From positions 1 through 24,780 of the forward strand of contig CABRFZ010000029.1 in NCBI GenBank assembly GCA_902470365.1: a stretch of DNA of 24,780 nt. The letters run 5' to 3'. Source of the stretch: an uncultured Collinsella sp. Its GTDB lineage: Bacteria; Actinomycetota; Coriobacteriia; Coriobacteriales; Coriobacteriaceae. Positions 13,395 through 21,077 of this stretch are shown piece by piece (within the stretch, counting starts at the first letter, position 1; every line of letters starts with the position of its first letter). The translations under genes were made by a program, and so were the position numbers. The notes under the pieces were generated by a model. It was not told the origin of the DNA. It ran no database searches and worked only from the letters and a program-made list of their open reading frames with translations.

Positions 13395-14703
13395 GCCGAG
13401 GGGCTTCCTGCCGCGGCAGGCGAATCGTAAAGCGGCTGCCGACCCCTTCGACCGAGGTCACACCGATGACGCCGCCGTGGCTGTCGACGATCCACTTGGC
13501 GATCGCAAGCCCCAGACCCGAACCCTGTGCGCCGGCATCGCGCGCGTTGTCGGCACGGTAGAACCGCTCGAACGCGTGAGCTGCGGATTCCTGGTTCATG
13601 CCGATGCCCTCGTCCTCAACACTTATGTCGATCGTGCCCGCGCCCGCATCCGGCGTTATGCCAAATGTGACGGTCGTTCCCGCATCCGAGTACTTGGCGG
13701 CGTTTTGCACGATCACGCGCAGAGCCTGCTTCACGAGCGCCACGTCGACGGGCGCGTCGCAGCGCGGGTCGCTGGCAAGCGCAGCGTCAGAAGCCAGCCG
13801 ATACGTGTGCTCGGTATCGATCATCTGCGATTCTTCGCATACCTCGCTGACCAGTGCAGCCAAGTTGGTATGCGCGCGCCGCAGGACCGTGCGCCCGGCA
13901 TCGCCGCGCGCCAAAAACAGCAGCTGCTCCACAAGCTCTTGCATGTGCTCGCTTTCGGCTTTAAGGGACGCGATGGACTCCGCCAGCACGTCCGGGTCGT
14001 CCTTACCCCAGCGGTCGAGCATGTTCACGTAGCCCTGAATCACCGCGATGGGCGTGCGCAGCTCGTGGCTCGCGTCGTTGACAAAGCGCATCTGCTGCAG
14101 CTTGGCCTCTTGCATCTGGCGCAGCAGGCGGTTGAGTGCGACCTCGATGCTTGCCAGGTCGGCGTCGCCGGTGGTGACGCTCGGCGAGTCGACGCTTGCG
14201 CGCTCGATGGCCTGCTCCAGTGTTTCCATTTTGCCGCCGGCGAGCTGCATGCGGCCGAGTTCGTCCACGCGCAGGGCCAGATCGTTGAGCGGCGCCATGG
14301 TGCGGCGCACGCGGCGGGCGCCGCCGAGCATATCGAGCATGCTGATGACCTGCCAACCTACAACAACGATATAGAGGGGCCAAAGTGCGATGAGGTCCTG
14401 CGCGAGGGGGAAGGTCTTGGTGGTACGCGCAAGCTCGACGGTATAGGTGAGCGTTGTCAGGTCCCAGCCGCGCGCGGGCTTCAGCGACATGCCGCGAACG
14501 GTGGCGCCGGGGATCCATCCTGCGGTAAACGCGCTGTCGGGCAGTGTCTGGTTGTATCCATAGACGAGGATCGCCGCCGCAATCACCACCAGCAACAGAT
14601 CGAGCCAGACGTAGCTCATCAGGCGGCGCCACATATAGCTCCAGTTGATGGCGCGGGCGATGGAGGTGACGCGCTTGGCCTCGGCGTTACGTGCGGCAGA
14701 CAT
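13387..14703 (-). CDS. Sensor histidine kinase
   Basis: The 438-residue kinase has two transmembrane helices (about 29-50 and 107-127) around a short extracellular loop of about 56 residues. A HAMP-like linker (about 128-180) follows. The HisKA H-box is ASHELRTPIAVIQG with the phospho-accepting His213. The ATPase domain has the N-box VIVQNAAKYSD (Asn334), G1 DEGIGM (364-369), the F-box FERFYR (378-383) and G2 GSGLGLAIAKW (394-404). The ATG at 14703 overlaps the end of the regulator gene by 17 bases, and this tight overlap fixes the start. It is the third gene of the DUF4342-regulator-kinase operon. The small loop suggests it senses an intramembrane or close-to-membrane signal. Confidence 0.93.
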   Translation of the reverse strand: MSAARNAEAKRVTSIARAINWSYMWRRLMSYVWLDLLLVVIAAAILVYGYNQTLPDSAFTAGWIPGATVRGMSLKPARGWDLTTLTYTVELARTTKTFPLAQDLIALWPLYIVVVGWQVISMLDMLGGARRVRRTMAPLNDLALRVDELGRMQLAGGKMETLEQAIERASVDSPSVTTGDADLASIEVALNRLLRQMQEAKLQQMRFVNDASHELRTPIAVIQGYVNMLDRWGKDDPDVLAESIASLKAESEHMQELVEQLLFLARGDAGRTVLRRAHTNLAALVSEVCEESQMIDTEHTYRLASDAALASDPRCDAPVDVALVKQALRVIVQNAAKYSDAGTTVTFGITPDAGAGTIDISVEDEGIGMNQESAAHAFERFYRADNARDAGAQGSGLGLAIAKWIVDSHGGVIGVTSVEGVGSRFTIRLPRQEAPRHK

Positions 14704-15466
14704 AGCCCACCCCGCGCACGGTCTGGATGATGCGGGCACCGCCGGCGTCCTCGATCTTGGCGCGCAGGTGCGCGATGTGCACGTCGACGTTGTTGGTGTC
14801 GCCCACGTATTCGTAGCCCAGCGCCTCGTGCGCAATGCGCTCGCGCGTGAGCACGGTCTCGGCATGCGCCATAAGCAGGGCGAGGACATCGAACTCGCGG
14901 GCCGTGAGCGCGATGGGCGAGCCGCCGACCGTGACTTCGCGGCGGTCGGGGTCGAGCGCAACCGAGCCCACGGCGAGCGTGGCGGGGGAGAGCGAGGCGG
15001 AAACCTGGATCGAGTCACTGACCGGGGGCATCGCAGTGGCGCCGACACCCGTGCCGCCTGCCGCGCCCGTCCCGATGCCGCCAACGCCCGAAGCCGCCCG
15101 CACGGCCTCCGAGCGCTTCAGCGCAACGCGGATCCGTGCGAACAACTCCTCAATCGCAAACGGCTTGGTCAGGTAATCGTCGGCGCCGGCATCGAGCCCG
15201 GCCACCTTGTCCATCACGGCATCTCGCGCGGTGACCATAATCACCGGCACATCCTTGTGCTTGCGGACACGCCGCAGGACCTCCATGCCGTTGAGCTGTG
15301 GCAACAGCACATCGAGCAGAATCAGATCGTAGTCGCGCTCCAGCGCCAGGTCCACGGCGGTGCGGCCGTCAGCGGCGTGCTCCACCTGGTAGCCCTCGTG
15401 CTCCAGCTCGAGCGTCACAAAGCGGGCGATTTTCTCCTCGTCCTCTACGATCAGGATCCGTGCCAT
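14687..15466 (-). CDS. OmpR/PhoB-family response regulator
   Basis: The 259-residue regulator has a receiver domain with acidic Glu8/Asp9/Glu10 (VEDEE), the phospho-accepting Asp52 (LLDVLLP), Thr79 and Lys101 (TKPF). The C-terminal winged-helix domain carries LTAREFDVLALLM, the NNVDVHIAHLRAKI recognition helix and IQTVRGVGYVCRT. An unusual linker of about 45 residues (about 122-167), rich in Gly, Ala, Thr and Ser, separates the two domains; family linkers are usually much shorter. The kinase gene overlaps its 3' end. It is 18 bases downstream of the DUF4342 gene. Confidence 0.95.
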   Translation of the reverse strand: MARILIVEDEEKIARFVTLELEHEGYQVEHAADGRTAVDLALERDYDLILLDVLLPQLNGMEVLRRVRKHKDVPVIMVTARDAVMDKVAGLDAGADDYLTKPFAIEELFARIRVALKRSEAVRAASGVGGIGTGAAGGTGVGATAMPPVSDSIQVSASLSPATLAVGSVALDPDRREVTVGGSPIALTAREFDVLALLMAHAETVLTRERIAHEALGYEYVGDTNNVDVHIAHLRAKIEDAGGARIIQTVRGVGYVCRT

Positions 15467-15484
15467 GTGTGCCCCCGTCTGCGA

Positions 15485-16027
15485 TTACTTGTCGTCGTTC
15501 AGATTTTGCTTGATGTCGTCCGCGGCGTCGGCGGCGTGATTCATAAGGTTGTTGATGCTGCCGGGCACGTCGCCGTCGCTGTCGATGCGGTAACGCATGC
15601 CAAAGAACAGGCCAATCAGCATCAGCCAAATCGTAGCGCCCCAGGCAAACAGGGCGATGATGGGGATCAGGATGGGGATGTTGAGGATGATCGCATCGCG
15701 GCGCGTGGCGATAAACTTGGTGTCCAGGCTCAGGCGGAAGAGCTTTTTGAGGTACTCCCACACGCTGTCCATCTTCTTGGAGAAGTCGGTCTTTTCGCTC
15801 GACTTCTCGTAGGCTGCCTGCGCGGCGACCATCTCGGCCGAGGGCTCATCGACCGGCACGGACTCGGTGGCGGCGTGCGCCGATGTGGTCTGCGTCTTGC
15901 CCTGCGACTCGAGCCAAATGATGGCGTCCAAAACGTTGCCGTCGGCGGCGTCGAGCGCGGCCTTGGCATCGGTGTAGCTCACGTTGCACTTGGTGCGGAT
16001 GGTTTCAACTTTTTCGAGGTCGTCCAT
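15485..16027 (-). CDS. DUF4342 domain membrane protein
   Basis: The 180-residue protein begins with a UBA/TS-N-like helical domain (1-43, TKCNVSYTDAKAALDAADGNVLDAIIWLES), which fits DUF4342. An acidic Ser/Glu linker follows, then an amphipathic stretch (about 83-110). A hydrophobic hairpin of two helices (about 111-148, IILNIPILIPIIALFAW and TIWLMLIGLFFGM) comes next. The C-terminal tail is acidic and cytoplasmic. The ATG at 16027 has GAAAGGA a few bases upstream. It is the first gene of the operon with the regulator and kinase, so it may be an accessory or target of that system. The function of DUF4342 is unknown. Confidence 0.8.
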   Translation of the reverse strand: MDDLEKVETIRTKCNVSYTDAKAALDAADGNVLDAIIWLESQGKTQTTSAHAATESVPVDEPSAEMVAAQAAYEKSSEKTDFSKKMDSVWEYLKKLFRLSLDTKFIATRRDAIILNIPILIPIIALFAWGATIWLMLIGLFFGMRYRIDSDGDVPGSINNLMNHAADAADDIKQNLNDDK

Positions 16028-16121
16028 GACCTGTCCTTTCGTTCGATGGGCGCGAGCGTTGCGTTCGGCGGCCTGCGTTGCGCGGCGCCGCCCCGCCCCT
16101 TGTTCGAACTCTATAGTGCAG

Positions 16122-16149
16122 GTTATAGATTAAGCGATTCTTGAGCCAA
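16122..16149 (-). promoter_or_regulatory. Likely promoter of the DUF4342-regulator-kinase operon
   Basis: The minus strand has TTGGCT (16144-16149) as -35, a 16-base spacer, and TATAAC (16122-16127) as -10. TTAATC occurs twice, 22 bases apart, overlapping the -35 and the spacer. That is two helical turns and fits an OmpR-family direct-repeat site, so autoregulation is possible. Confidence 0.45.
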
Positions 16150-16361
16150 GATTAATGTTGGATGAGTTTTTGGGTAGCGGTGGGAAAAGTATTAGACCTC
16201 GATAGCGGGGGATGTGGTGCCGGTGCAAAACGGCGTCAAAGGTTGGTCGAGCAGGCGGTTTCTCCATTGATGCCCGCACGGCATGGGACACTTACCCTGC
16301 CGCCCTGCTCTGCCGCGGCGGCATGTACCCAAACAACGACCCTCTAAGGAGTTCGATACCA
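16150..16361. other. Intergenic stretch before the small membrane protein
   Basis: About 210 bp between the divergent DUF4342 operon and the small plus-strand gene. ATGCC-CGCAC-GGCAT (16271-16285) is a short dyad. GGGACACTTACCC (16285-16297) resembles GGTACACTTACC before the PTS EIIB gene, which may mark a related -10 region. I see no gene here. Confidence 0.3.
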
Positions 16362-16601
16362 ATGAGCGATAACACCAAGCATCTCGCAAAGAAGTGCGTC
16401 AAGGACGCGGGGCCGTGCCTCGCGTTGTGCCTTGCCGGCGCAGCGGTCGCGCTGCTGGCTGTTCTGGGGCCATTCGACGTGCTCCGAAGTGCCAGTTCTC
16501 TGCACGTTTGCATGGCCCTTGCCGGCGCCATGATGACCGGCGGCGTGCTCGATCTGGTTTTTTGGGTGCTTGACCCGTTTGGATGGAAGAACGAAGGGTA
16601 A
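16362..16601 (+). CDS. Small two-helix membrane protein of unknown function
   Basis: The 79-residue product starts at an ATG preceded ten bases upstream by TAAGGAG. It has a positively charged N-terminus (MSDNTKHLAKKCVKD). A first helix follows at about 16-36 (CLALCLAGAAVALLAVL) and a second at about 48-70 (VCMALAGAMMTGGVLDLVFWVL). The tail is short. I do not recognise a family. The adjacent metallophosphoesterase starts 85 bases later and has its own ribosome site, so cotranscription is possible but not shown. The frame upstream of this ATG does not look coding. Confidence 0.6.
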   Translation: MSDNTKHLAKKCVKDAGPCLALCLAGAAVALLAVLGPFDVLRSASSLHVCMALAGAMMTGGVLDLVFWVLDPFGWKNEG

Positions 16602-16686
16602 GCCCTAAGGGATGGAAGGGCTGGAACGGTTGGCTTAGTGATCGTGCAGAATGTGGGCTAGCGACTTACAGGGAAGTGGTAATCCG

Positions 16687-17412
16687 ATGACGGTCTATGT
16701 AACAGGCGATATTCATGGCGGCGCTGACATGCAAAAGCTCCGCGATTGGGAGCTTGGGGATAGCCTGGCGAGCGACGACTATCTCATCATCGCGGGCGAC
16801 TTTGGCTTTCCCTGGGACTTTTCTACCGAGGAATGTGCCGATATTGCTTGGCTGGAGTCGCGCCCCTACACCGTGCTGTTTGTCGACGGCAACCACGAGC
16901 GTTTCGATCACTGGGCGGAACGCCCCATGGAGTTGTGGCACAGTGGGCTGACGCAGCGCCTGTCGGATACCTCGCCCATACGGCGCCTGACGCGCGGCGA
17001 GGTTTTTGAGCTCGACGGCTCAACGGTCTTTACCATGGGCGGCGCCACGAGCGTGGACAAGGAATACCGCATTCCGTATTCCAGCTGGTGGCCGCAGGAG
17101 CTGCCGGACGAGCGCAACTTTGAGGAGGCGCGGGCAAAGCTCGACAGCGTGGGCTGGACGGTCGACTACGTGATCACTCACACCTGCTCTACGCGCATGC
17201 TTTCGTCCACGCTTTATCCAGCGTCCGGCTGGAATTGCCCCTCCGTTGATCGGCTTACGGCATTTTTCGATGAGCTGGAAGACCGCTTGGACTACAAGCG
17301 CTGGTACTACGGGCATTTTCATCGGGATACCAACCCGGCCGAGCGTCACACCGTGCTCTACGACTGCATCGTTCGCTTGGGCGACGAACTCCAGCCCTGG
17401 GATGTTGCGTAG
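16687..17412 (+). CDS. Calcineurin-like metallophosphoesterase
   Basis: The 241-residue cytosolic protein has the two-metal phosphoesterase site: TGDIHG (Asp8, His10), AGDFGFPWD (Asp38), DGNHERFD (Asn69, His70), ITHTCS and YGHFHRD near the C-terminus. It differs in length and detail from the YfcE-like protein at 4996, so it is not a paralogous copy. It resembles serine/threonine-phosphatase-like and Ap4A-type members, but the substrate is unknown. AGGGAAG lies about a dozen bases upstream, an imperfect site. It converges on gluQ with a 15-base gap that contains no terminator. Confidence 0.85.
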   Translation: MTVYVTGDIHGGADMQKLRDWELGDSLASDDYLIIAGDFGFPWDFSTEECADIAWLESRPYTVLFVDGNHERFDHWAERPMELWHSGLTQRLSDTSPIRRLTRGEVFELDGSTVFTMGGATSVDKEYRIPYSSWWPQELPDERNFEEARAKLDSVGWTVDYVITHTCSTRMLSSTLYPASGWNCPSVDRLTAFFDELEDRLDYKRWYYGHFHRDTNPAERHTVLYDCIVRLGDELQPWDVA

Positions 17413-17427
17413 AGGCGGGGTGGCTGG

Positions 17428-18429
17428 CTACTCGACCGTTACAGTGATGTTCTCCCGATGCGCGCGGATGACGTCCCAGCTAAAGTGCTCGACCAGCTGC
17501 TCGGCGGTACGCGGCGTGGTGTCCGGCGCGATGCCTGTTTGCCCGGCGAGCCATCCCAACAGTGCCTCGGGTGTGCCAAAGCGGGTGCGGAGCTCGCCCA
17601 GGTCCAGATCGCGATCGCGCTTGGAAAGGCGGCGGCCGTCCGATGACATGAGCAGCGGAATGTGCGCGTAGTGCGGCGTGGGCAGTCCCAGCAGATGTTG
17701 CAGATAGATCTGGCGCGGCGTGGAACCAAGCAGGTCGCATCCGCGTACGATCTCGGTGACGCCCATGGCAGCGTCGTCGACCACCACGGCCAGCTGATAG
17801 GCAAACACGCCGTCGCTGCGGCGCACCAAAAAGTCACCGCACTCGGTGGCGAGTGCTTCGCATTGGGCTCCGTACGTGCGGTCCACGAATTCGATCACGT
17901 CGCTGGCGAGGTCGTCGACGGTGGGCACGCGCAGGCGCGTGGCCGGAGCACGCAGGGCACTGCGGCGGGTGATTTCATCAGCAGAAAGACCTCTGCAGGC
18001 GCCGCGGTAGATGGGCGTGCCGTCGCTGGCGTGCGGCGCGCTCGCGGCGTGGAGTTCGGCACGCGTGCAAAAACAGGGATAGGTGAGGCCGGCGTCTTGC
18101 AGCTGGCGCAGGGCGTCCTCGTACAGATCCAGGCGATCGTGCTGGTAGTAGGGGCCTTCGTCCCACTCGAGCCCCAGCCAGGTCAGATCGTCAATCAGTT
18201 GAGCGGCAAGTTCCGGGCGCTTGCAGCGATCGTCCAGGTCCTCGATACGCAACACGATGCTGCCGCCCTGGCTGCGGGCCGAAAGCCATGCGCACAGGCA
18301 GCTGAACACGTTGCCCAAGTGCATGCGGCCCGAGGGCGACGGGGCAAAGCGGCCCACGACGGGGGTGGGCACTGCCGTTGCTGGTGCGTCCGCGGCGGGC
18401 GTTGCTATGTTGCGTGTTTTGATATCCAT
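17428..18429 (-). CDS. gluQ: Glutamyl-queuosine tRNA(Asp) synthetase GluQ (GluQRS)
   Basis: GluQ is a truncated glutamyl-tRNA synthetase that attaches glutamate to queuosine at position 34 of tRNA(Asp). The 333-residue protein has the class I core and no anticodon-binding domain. The HIGH-type motif is FAPSPSGRMHLGN (28-40) and the KMSKS-type loop is RLSKRD (about 268-273). CFC, with a later CRG region, forms the zinc-binding site. The ATG at 18429 has no ribosome site, but a TATACT box ends seven bases before it, so a leaderless transcript is likely. About 25 residues precede the conserved VVGRFAPSPSG block. Internal GTG starts lack ribosome sites too. Presence of queuosine genes elsewhere in the genome is expected but not seen. 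Confidence 0.9.
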   Translation of the reverse strand: MDIKTRNIATPAADAPATAVPTPVVGRFAPSPSGRMHLGNVFSCLCAWLSARSQGGSIVLRIEDLDDRCKRPELAAQLIDDLTWLGLEWDEGPYYQHDRLDLYEDALRQLQDAGLTYPCFCTRAELHAASAPHASDGTPIYRGACRGLSADEITRRSALRAPATRLRVPTVDDLASDVIEFVDRTYGAQCEALATECGDFLVRRSDGVFAYQLAVVVDDAAMGVTEIVRGCDLLGSTPRQIYLQHLLGLPTPHYAHIPLLMSSDGRRLSKRDRDLDLGELRTRFGTPEALLGWLAGQTGIAPDTTPRTAEQLVEHFSWDVIRAHRENITVTVE

Positions 18430-18436
18430 GCGGATG

Positions 18437-18442
18437 AGTATA
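18437..18442 (-). promoter_or_regulatory. -10 box placing the gluQ transcript start at the ATG
   Basis: The minus strand reads TATACT (five of six matches to TATAAT), then seven bases, then the gluQ ATG. That spacing would start the RNA at or beside the first codon. Confidence 0.5.
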
Positions 18443-18566
18443 GCGCGGGGCTTGGCAGGGAAGGCGTTGCCGCGCTCACAAGTTGGCGGCGGTGCGCATT
18501 GCGCACGGTGGGTTTGCGGCTCAAGGTCTCGATCGCTGCGTACCGACTTAGCCTCACAAACGACAG

Positions 18567-18600
18567 AAACCCCGGCAGCTCTTCGCAACTGCCGGGGTTT
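18567..18600. repeat. Perfect 12-bp hairpin in the gluQ-DUF2207 gap
   Basis: AAACCCCGGCAG (18567-18578) pairs exactly with CTGCCGGGGTTT (18589-18600) around a 10-nt loop. It resembles a terminator stem, but only GTTT follows on the plus strand. A TTTCCGCGGAAA palindrome overlaps its right end (18598-18609). Confidence 0.65.
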
Positions 18601-18626
18601 CCGCGGAAAAGGGGGACATGATCCTC

Positions 18627-18660
18627 GAGCGAACGGCAAAGGGGCAAACCGTTTTCGCTC
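18627..18660. repeat. Second hairpin in the gluQ-DUF2207 gap
   Basis: GAGCGAACGG (18627-18636) pairs with CCGTTTTCGCTC (18649-18660) with a two-base bulge. Together with the hairpin at 18567 it makes this 515-bp stretch (18430-18944) unusually structured. I see no convincing gene in the stretch besides the family A repeat. Confidence 0.5.
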
Positions 18661-18773
18661 AACTGCTTTATGCCCCTCGGCTGGCGGCTCAGTCAGCGCA
18701 TGCCGCGCCCACACAAAGCCGCTACACCTGTGACGGAGCTGTGAAGTGGTATCTATTGCTGGCGCAGGCCATG

Positions 18774-18823
18774 CCAAGGGTGTCCCTAATGACTGGTCAT
18801 TTAAGAACGTCCCCAATGACTGA
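18774..18823 (+). repeat. Family A repeat, copy 2 with a family B-like head
   Basis: It begins CCAAGGGTGTCCC, continues AATGACTGGTCATT (AATGAC and GTCATT are inverted repeats) and carries the family A core TTTAAGAACGTCCCCAA before AATGACT. The GTCCC-AATGACT module thus occurs twice. Confidence 0.65.
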
Positions 18824-18944
18824 CTGTTGGGGTGCGGGTGTGACTTTCATCCCGTTTGGCGCTCCGGTCGCCTAGATGTTCGTCATGCGCACCCGCAAAC
18901 GTGGGACAATGGCGCTGTTGGTTTTACAGACAAAGGATGTGCCT

Positions 18945-20888
18945 ATGAACACCCTCGCCGCCAAAGTCAGCCGGCAGCGCCACCTGTTTGCGCGATTCGC
19001 TTCCGTCTGCGTGCTCGTCGCGCTTGCGTTGTTGCTGCTGCCTGTCGCCGCGCACGCCGACGGCTACTCCATGACCCAGACCTATATCAGTGCCACGGTC
19101 GAGGCCGATGGATCGCTGACCGTTGTCGAGGGACGCCAGTTTGATTTCGACGACGACATCAACGGCGTGTTTTGGGAGATCAATACGGGCTCCAACCAGC
19201 AGGGCGGCACGGCGGGCGTCGACGTGCTGAGTGTCGAGGAAGAGGACACCGCGTTTAACAAAGTCGATAGCGCGAACAAGGGCGACTCTGGCGTCTACAC
19301 GGTCGAGCAGACCGGTGACGGCGTAAGGATTAAGGTGTTCAGCCCCCACGAGAGCGGCGACAGCGCGATCTATTACGTGAGCTACACCATGACCGGTGCG
19401 GTTATGAACTGGGCCGATACCGCCGAGCTCTACTGGAAGTTCGTGGGCGACGGCTGGTCTGCGGATTCCGACGATGTCGAGATGGAAGTGCGCTTCGCAA
19501 ATGCCGCTGCCGGGACGGCGGCCGTCAGGGGCGATAACTTCCGCGCATGGGGCCACGGCCCGCTGACGGGCGATGTATCGCTCGATGCGGACGAACCCAT
19601 GGTCACCTATACCATTCCCTGTGTGCATCAGGGCGAATTCGCCGAGGCACGCATCGCCTTCCCTAGCGACTGGGTGCCGCAGCTTACCGCCTCGGGCGAA
19701 GAGCGCATGTCAACGATCCTGAGCGAAGAGAAGGAATGGGCCGACGAAGCTAACGCCCGCCGCGCTCACGCTCGCATGATTGCCAATGCACTTGCCGTGC
19801 TAAGTGTTGTTGCGGCGGTGGCCTTTACCGGCACAATCGTTATGCTCAAGCTGCGCAAGCGCAAGCCCAAGCCGCTTTTCCAGGACGAATATTTCCGCGA
19901 TGTGCCCTCGGCCGACCATCCCGCCGTGCTTTCGGCCCTCATGAGCTGGAACGAGGTGCCCGATCAGGCATATATCGCCACGCTTATGAAGCTCACCGAC
20001 GACCGTGTGATCAAGCTGGAGCAGGCGACCGTGACCAAGGCCAAGAAGGGCCTGTTGGGGCGTGAAAAAGAAGAGCAGACGTATCGCGTGACGGTGAGTG
20101 ATGCGGGCTGGAAGTCGGCCAAGGGCATTGACCACATGGTGCTCAAGGTCTTCTTTGCCGGTACTAAGCCTGACGAGAACGGCGATCGCTCGCGCACGTT
20201 CGACGAGCTGCAGCACTACGTCAAGCAGCACGCTACACCCGTGGGCGACAAGCTCGAGGACTATCAGAACACCGTTAAGGGCAAGCTGGCCGATAGCGAG
20301 TACGTTGCCTCGGACGGCATTGTTGCAATGGTGTTTTGCCTGGTTCTTGGTATCCTGATTGCCTTTGTTCCCGTGGGATCCATCTTCTTTACCGATGGCG
20401 CGCAGGCGAACATTACCGCCGCGGTTATCTCGGTGCCGATTGTGCTGGTGGGTATCGGCGTGGGCCTTACGTTCCGCCGCTTTACGCTGGAGGGCGCCGA
20501 GGTGGCGGCTCGCTGCAAGGCACTTAAGCATTGGCTCGAGGACTTCACGCGTCTAAAGGAAGCCGTCCCCGGCGATCTGGTGCTGTGGAACAAGCTGCTG
20601 GTGATGGGCGTGGCGCTGGGTGTTTCCAAGGAAGTGCTGCGTCAGCTTGCTGAGGCCGTGCCGCCCGAGGTGCGCGAGGCCGACGGCTTCTATGACAATT
20701 ATCCCTGCTACTGGTGGTACTACCATCATTACGGCAACGAGTCTCCGCTCGATTCGTTCAACGATGTGTATCACGAGACCATCCGCGAGCTGGCTTCGAG
20801 CTCCGATAGCTCGAGCGGCGGCAGCGGCGGCGGCTTCTCTGGCGGCGGTGGTGGCGGCGTCGGCGGAGGCGGCGGCGGAACGTTCTAA
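18945..20888 (+). CDS. DUF2207 domain membrane protein with signal peptide and Gly-rich tail
   Basis: The 647-residue protein has a signal peptide (1-38, ending VAAHA), an extracellular beta-rich DUF2207 domain (about 40-260), and a transmembrane helix (about 278-302) followed by KLRKRKPKP. A cytoplasmic winged-helix-like part (about 310-455) follows, then two more helices (about 459-481 and 489-510). The C-terminus (about 620-647) is Ser- then Gly-rich, with GGGGGGVGGGGGGTF, which is typical of this family. I chose the ATG at 18945, which has AAAGGA about eight bases upstream and gives a proper signal peptide. Upstream frame ATG would add 23 atypical residues. Role is unknown; it is probably cell-envelope related. 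Confidence 0.85.
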   Translation: MNTLAAKVSRQRHLFARFASVCVLVALALLLLPVAAHADGYSMTQTYISATVEADGSLTVVEGRQFDFDDDINGVFWEINTGSNQQGGTAGVDVLSVEEEDTAFNKVDSANKGDSGVYTVEQTGDGVRIKVFSPHESGDSAIYYVSYTMTGAVMNWADTAELYWKFVGDGWSADSDDVEMEVRFANAAAGTAAVRGDNFRAWGHGPLTGDVSLDADEPMVTYTIPCVHQGEFAEARIAFPSDWVPQLTASGEERMSTILSEEKEWADEANARRAHARMIANALAVLSVVAAVAFTGTIVMLKLRKRKPKPLFQDEYFRDVPSADHPAVLSALMSWNEVPDQAYIATLMKLTDDRVIKLEQATVTKAKKGLLGREKEEQTYRVTVSDAGWKSAKGIDHMVLKVFFAGTKPDENGDRSRTFDELQHYVKQHATPVGDKLEDYQNTVKGKLADSEYVASDGIVAMVFCLVLGILIAFVPVGSIFFTDGAQANITAAVISVPIVLVGIGVGLTFRRFTLEGAEVAARCKALKHWLEDFTRLKEAVPGDLVLWNKLLVMGVALGVSKEVLRQLAEAVPPEVREADGFYDNYPCYWWYYHHYGNESPLDSFNDVYHETIRELASSSDSSSGGSGGGFSGGGGGGVGGGGGGTF

Positions 20889-20902
20889 CGGTCGTAAATT
20901 AT

Positions 20903-20950
20903 GGGATGGGCTTTTCTCGACAGCCGTCGGGGAAAGCCCATCCCCTTTTT
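20903..20950 (+). terminator. Intrinsic terminator after the DUF2207 gene
   Basis: GGGATGGGCTTT (20903-20914) pairs exactly with AAAGCCCATCCC (20933-20944) and is followed by CTTTTT. It begins 14 bases after the stop. Confidence 0.9.
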
Positions 20951-20967
20951 ACGCGCTACCTACGAAG

Positions 20968-21012
20968 ACTGTCCCCAGCGACTAGTCATTTAAGAACGTC
21001 CCCAACGACTAG
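20968..21012 (+). repeat. Family A repeat, copy 3
   Basis: It reads GTCCCCAGCGACTAG, then TCATTTAAGAACGTCCCC, then AACGACTAG. The GTCCCCA(G/A)CGACTAG module occurs twice and GACTAGTC is a palindrome. It directly follows the DUF2207 terminator. Confidence 0.7.
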
Positions 21013-21024
21013 GTGCGGTTGCTG

Positions 21025-21074
21025 CCAAGGAGTGTCCCGGGGTGCCGGCACAAAAGGAACGTCCCTAACTGCCG
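21025..21074 (+). repeat. Family B repeat, copy 2
   Basis: It begins CCAAGGAGTGTCCC, continues GGGGTGCCGGCAC (GTGCCGGCAC is a palindrome), then AAAAGGAACGTCCCT and AACTGCCGG. The layout mirrors family A: a GTCCC box, a dyad, a second AACGTCCC box and an echo of the dyad. It fills most of the gap before the GNAT gene stop. Confidence 0.65.
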
Positions 21075-21077
21075 GGT

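Noticed and set aside
13393..16144. Long plus-strand frames opposite the kinase, regulator and DUF4342 genes
   Set aside because: The minus-strand genes carry all expected motifs and operon spacing; the plus-strand frames have none.
18618..18875. An 85-codon frame in the gap before DUF2207
   Set aside because: It starts inside a hairpin region and reads through the family A repeat; composition and lack of any motif argue against a gene, although a GGGGGA precedes the ATG.
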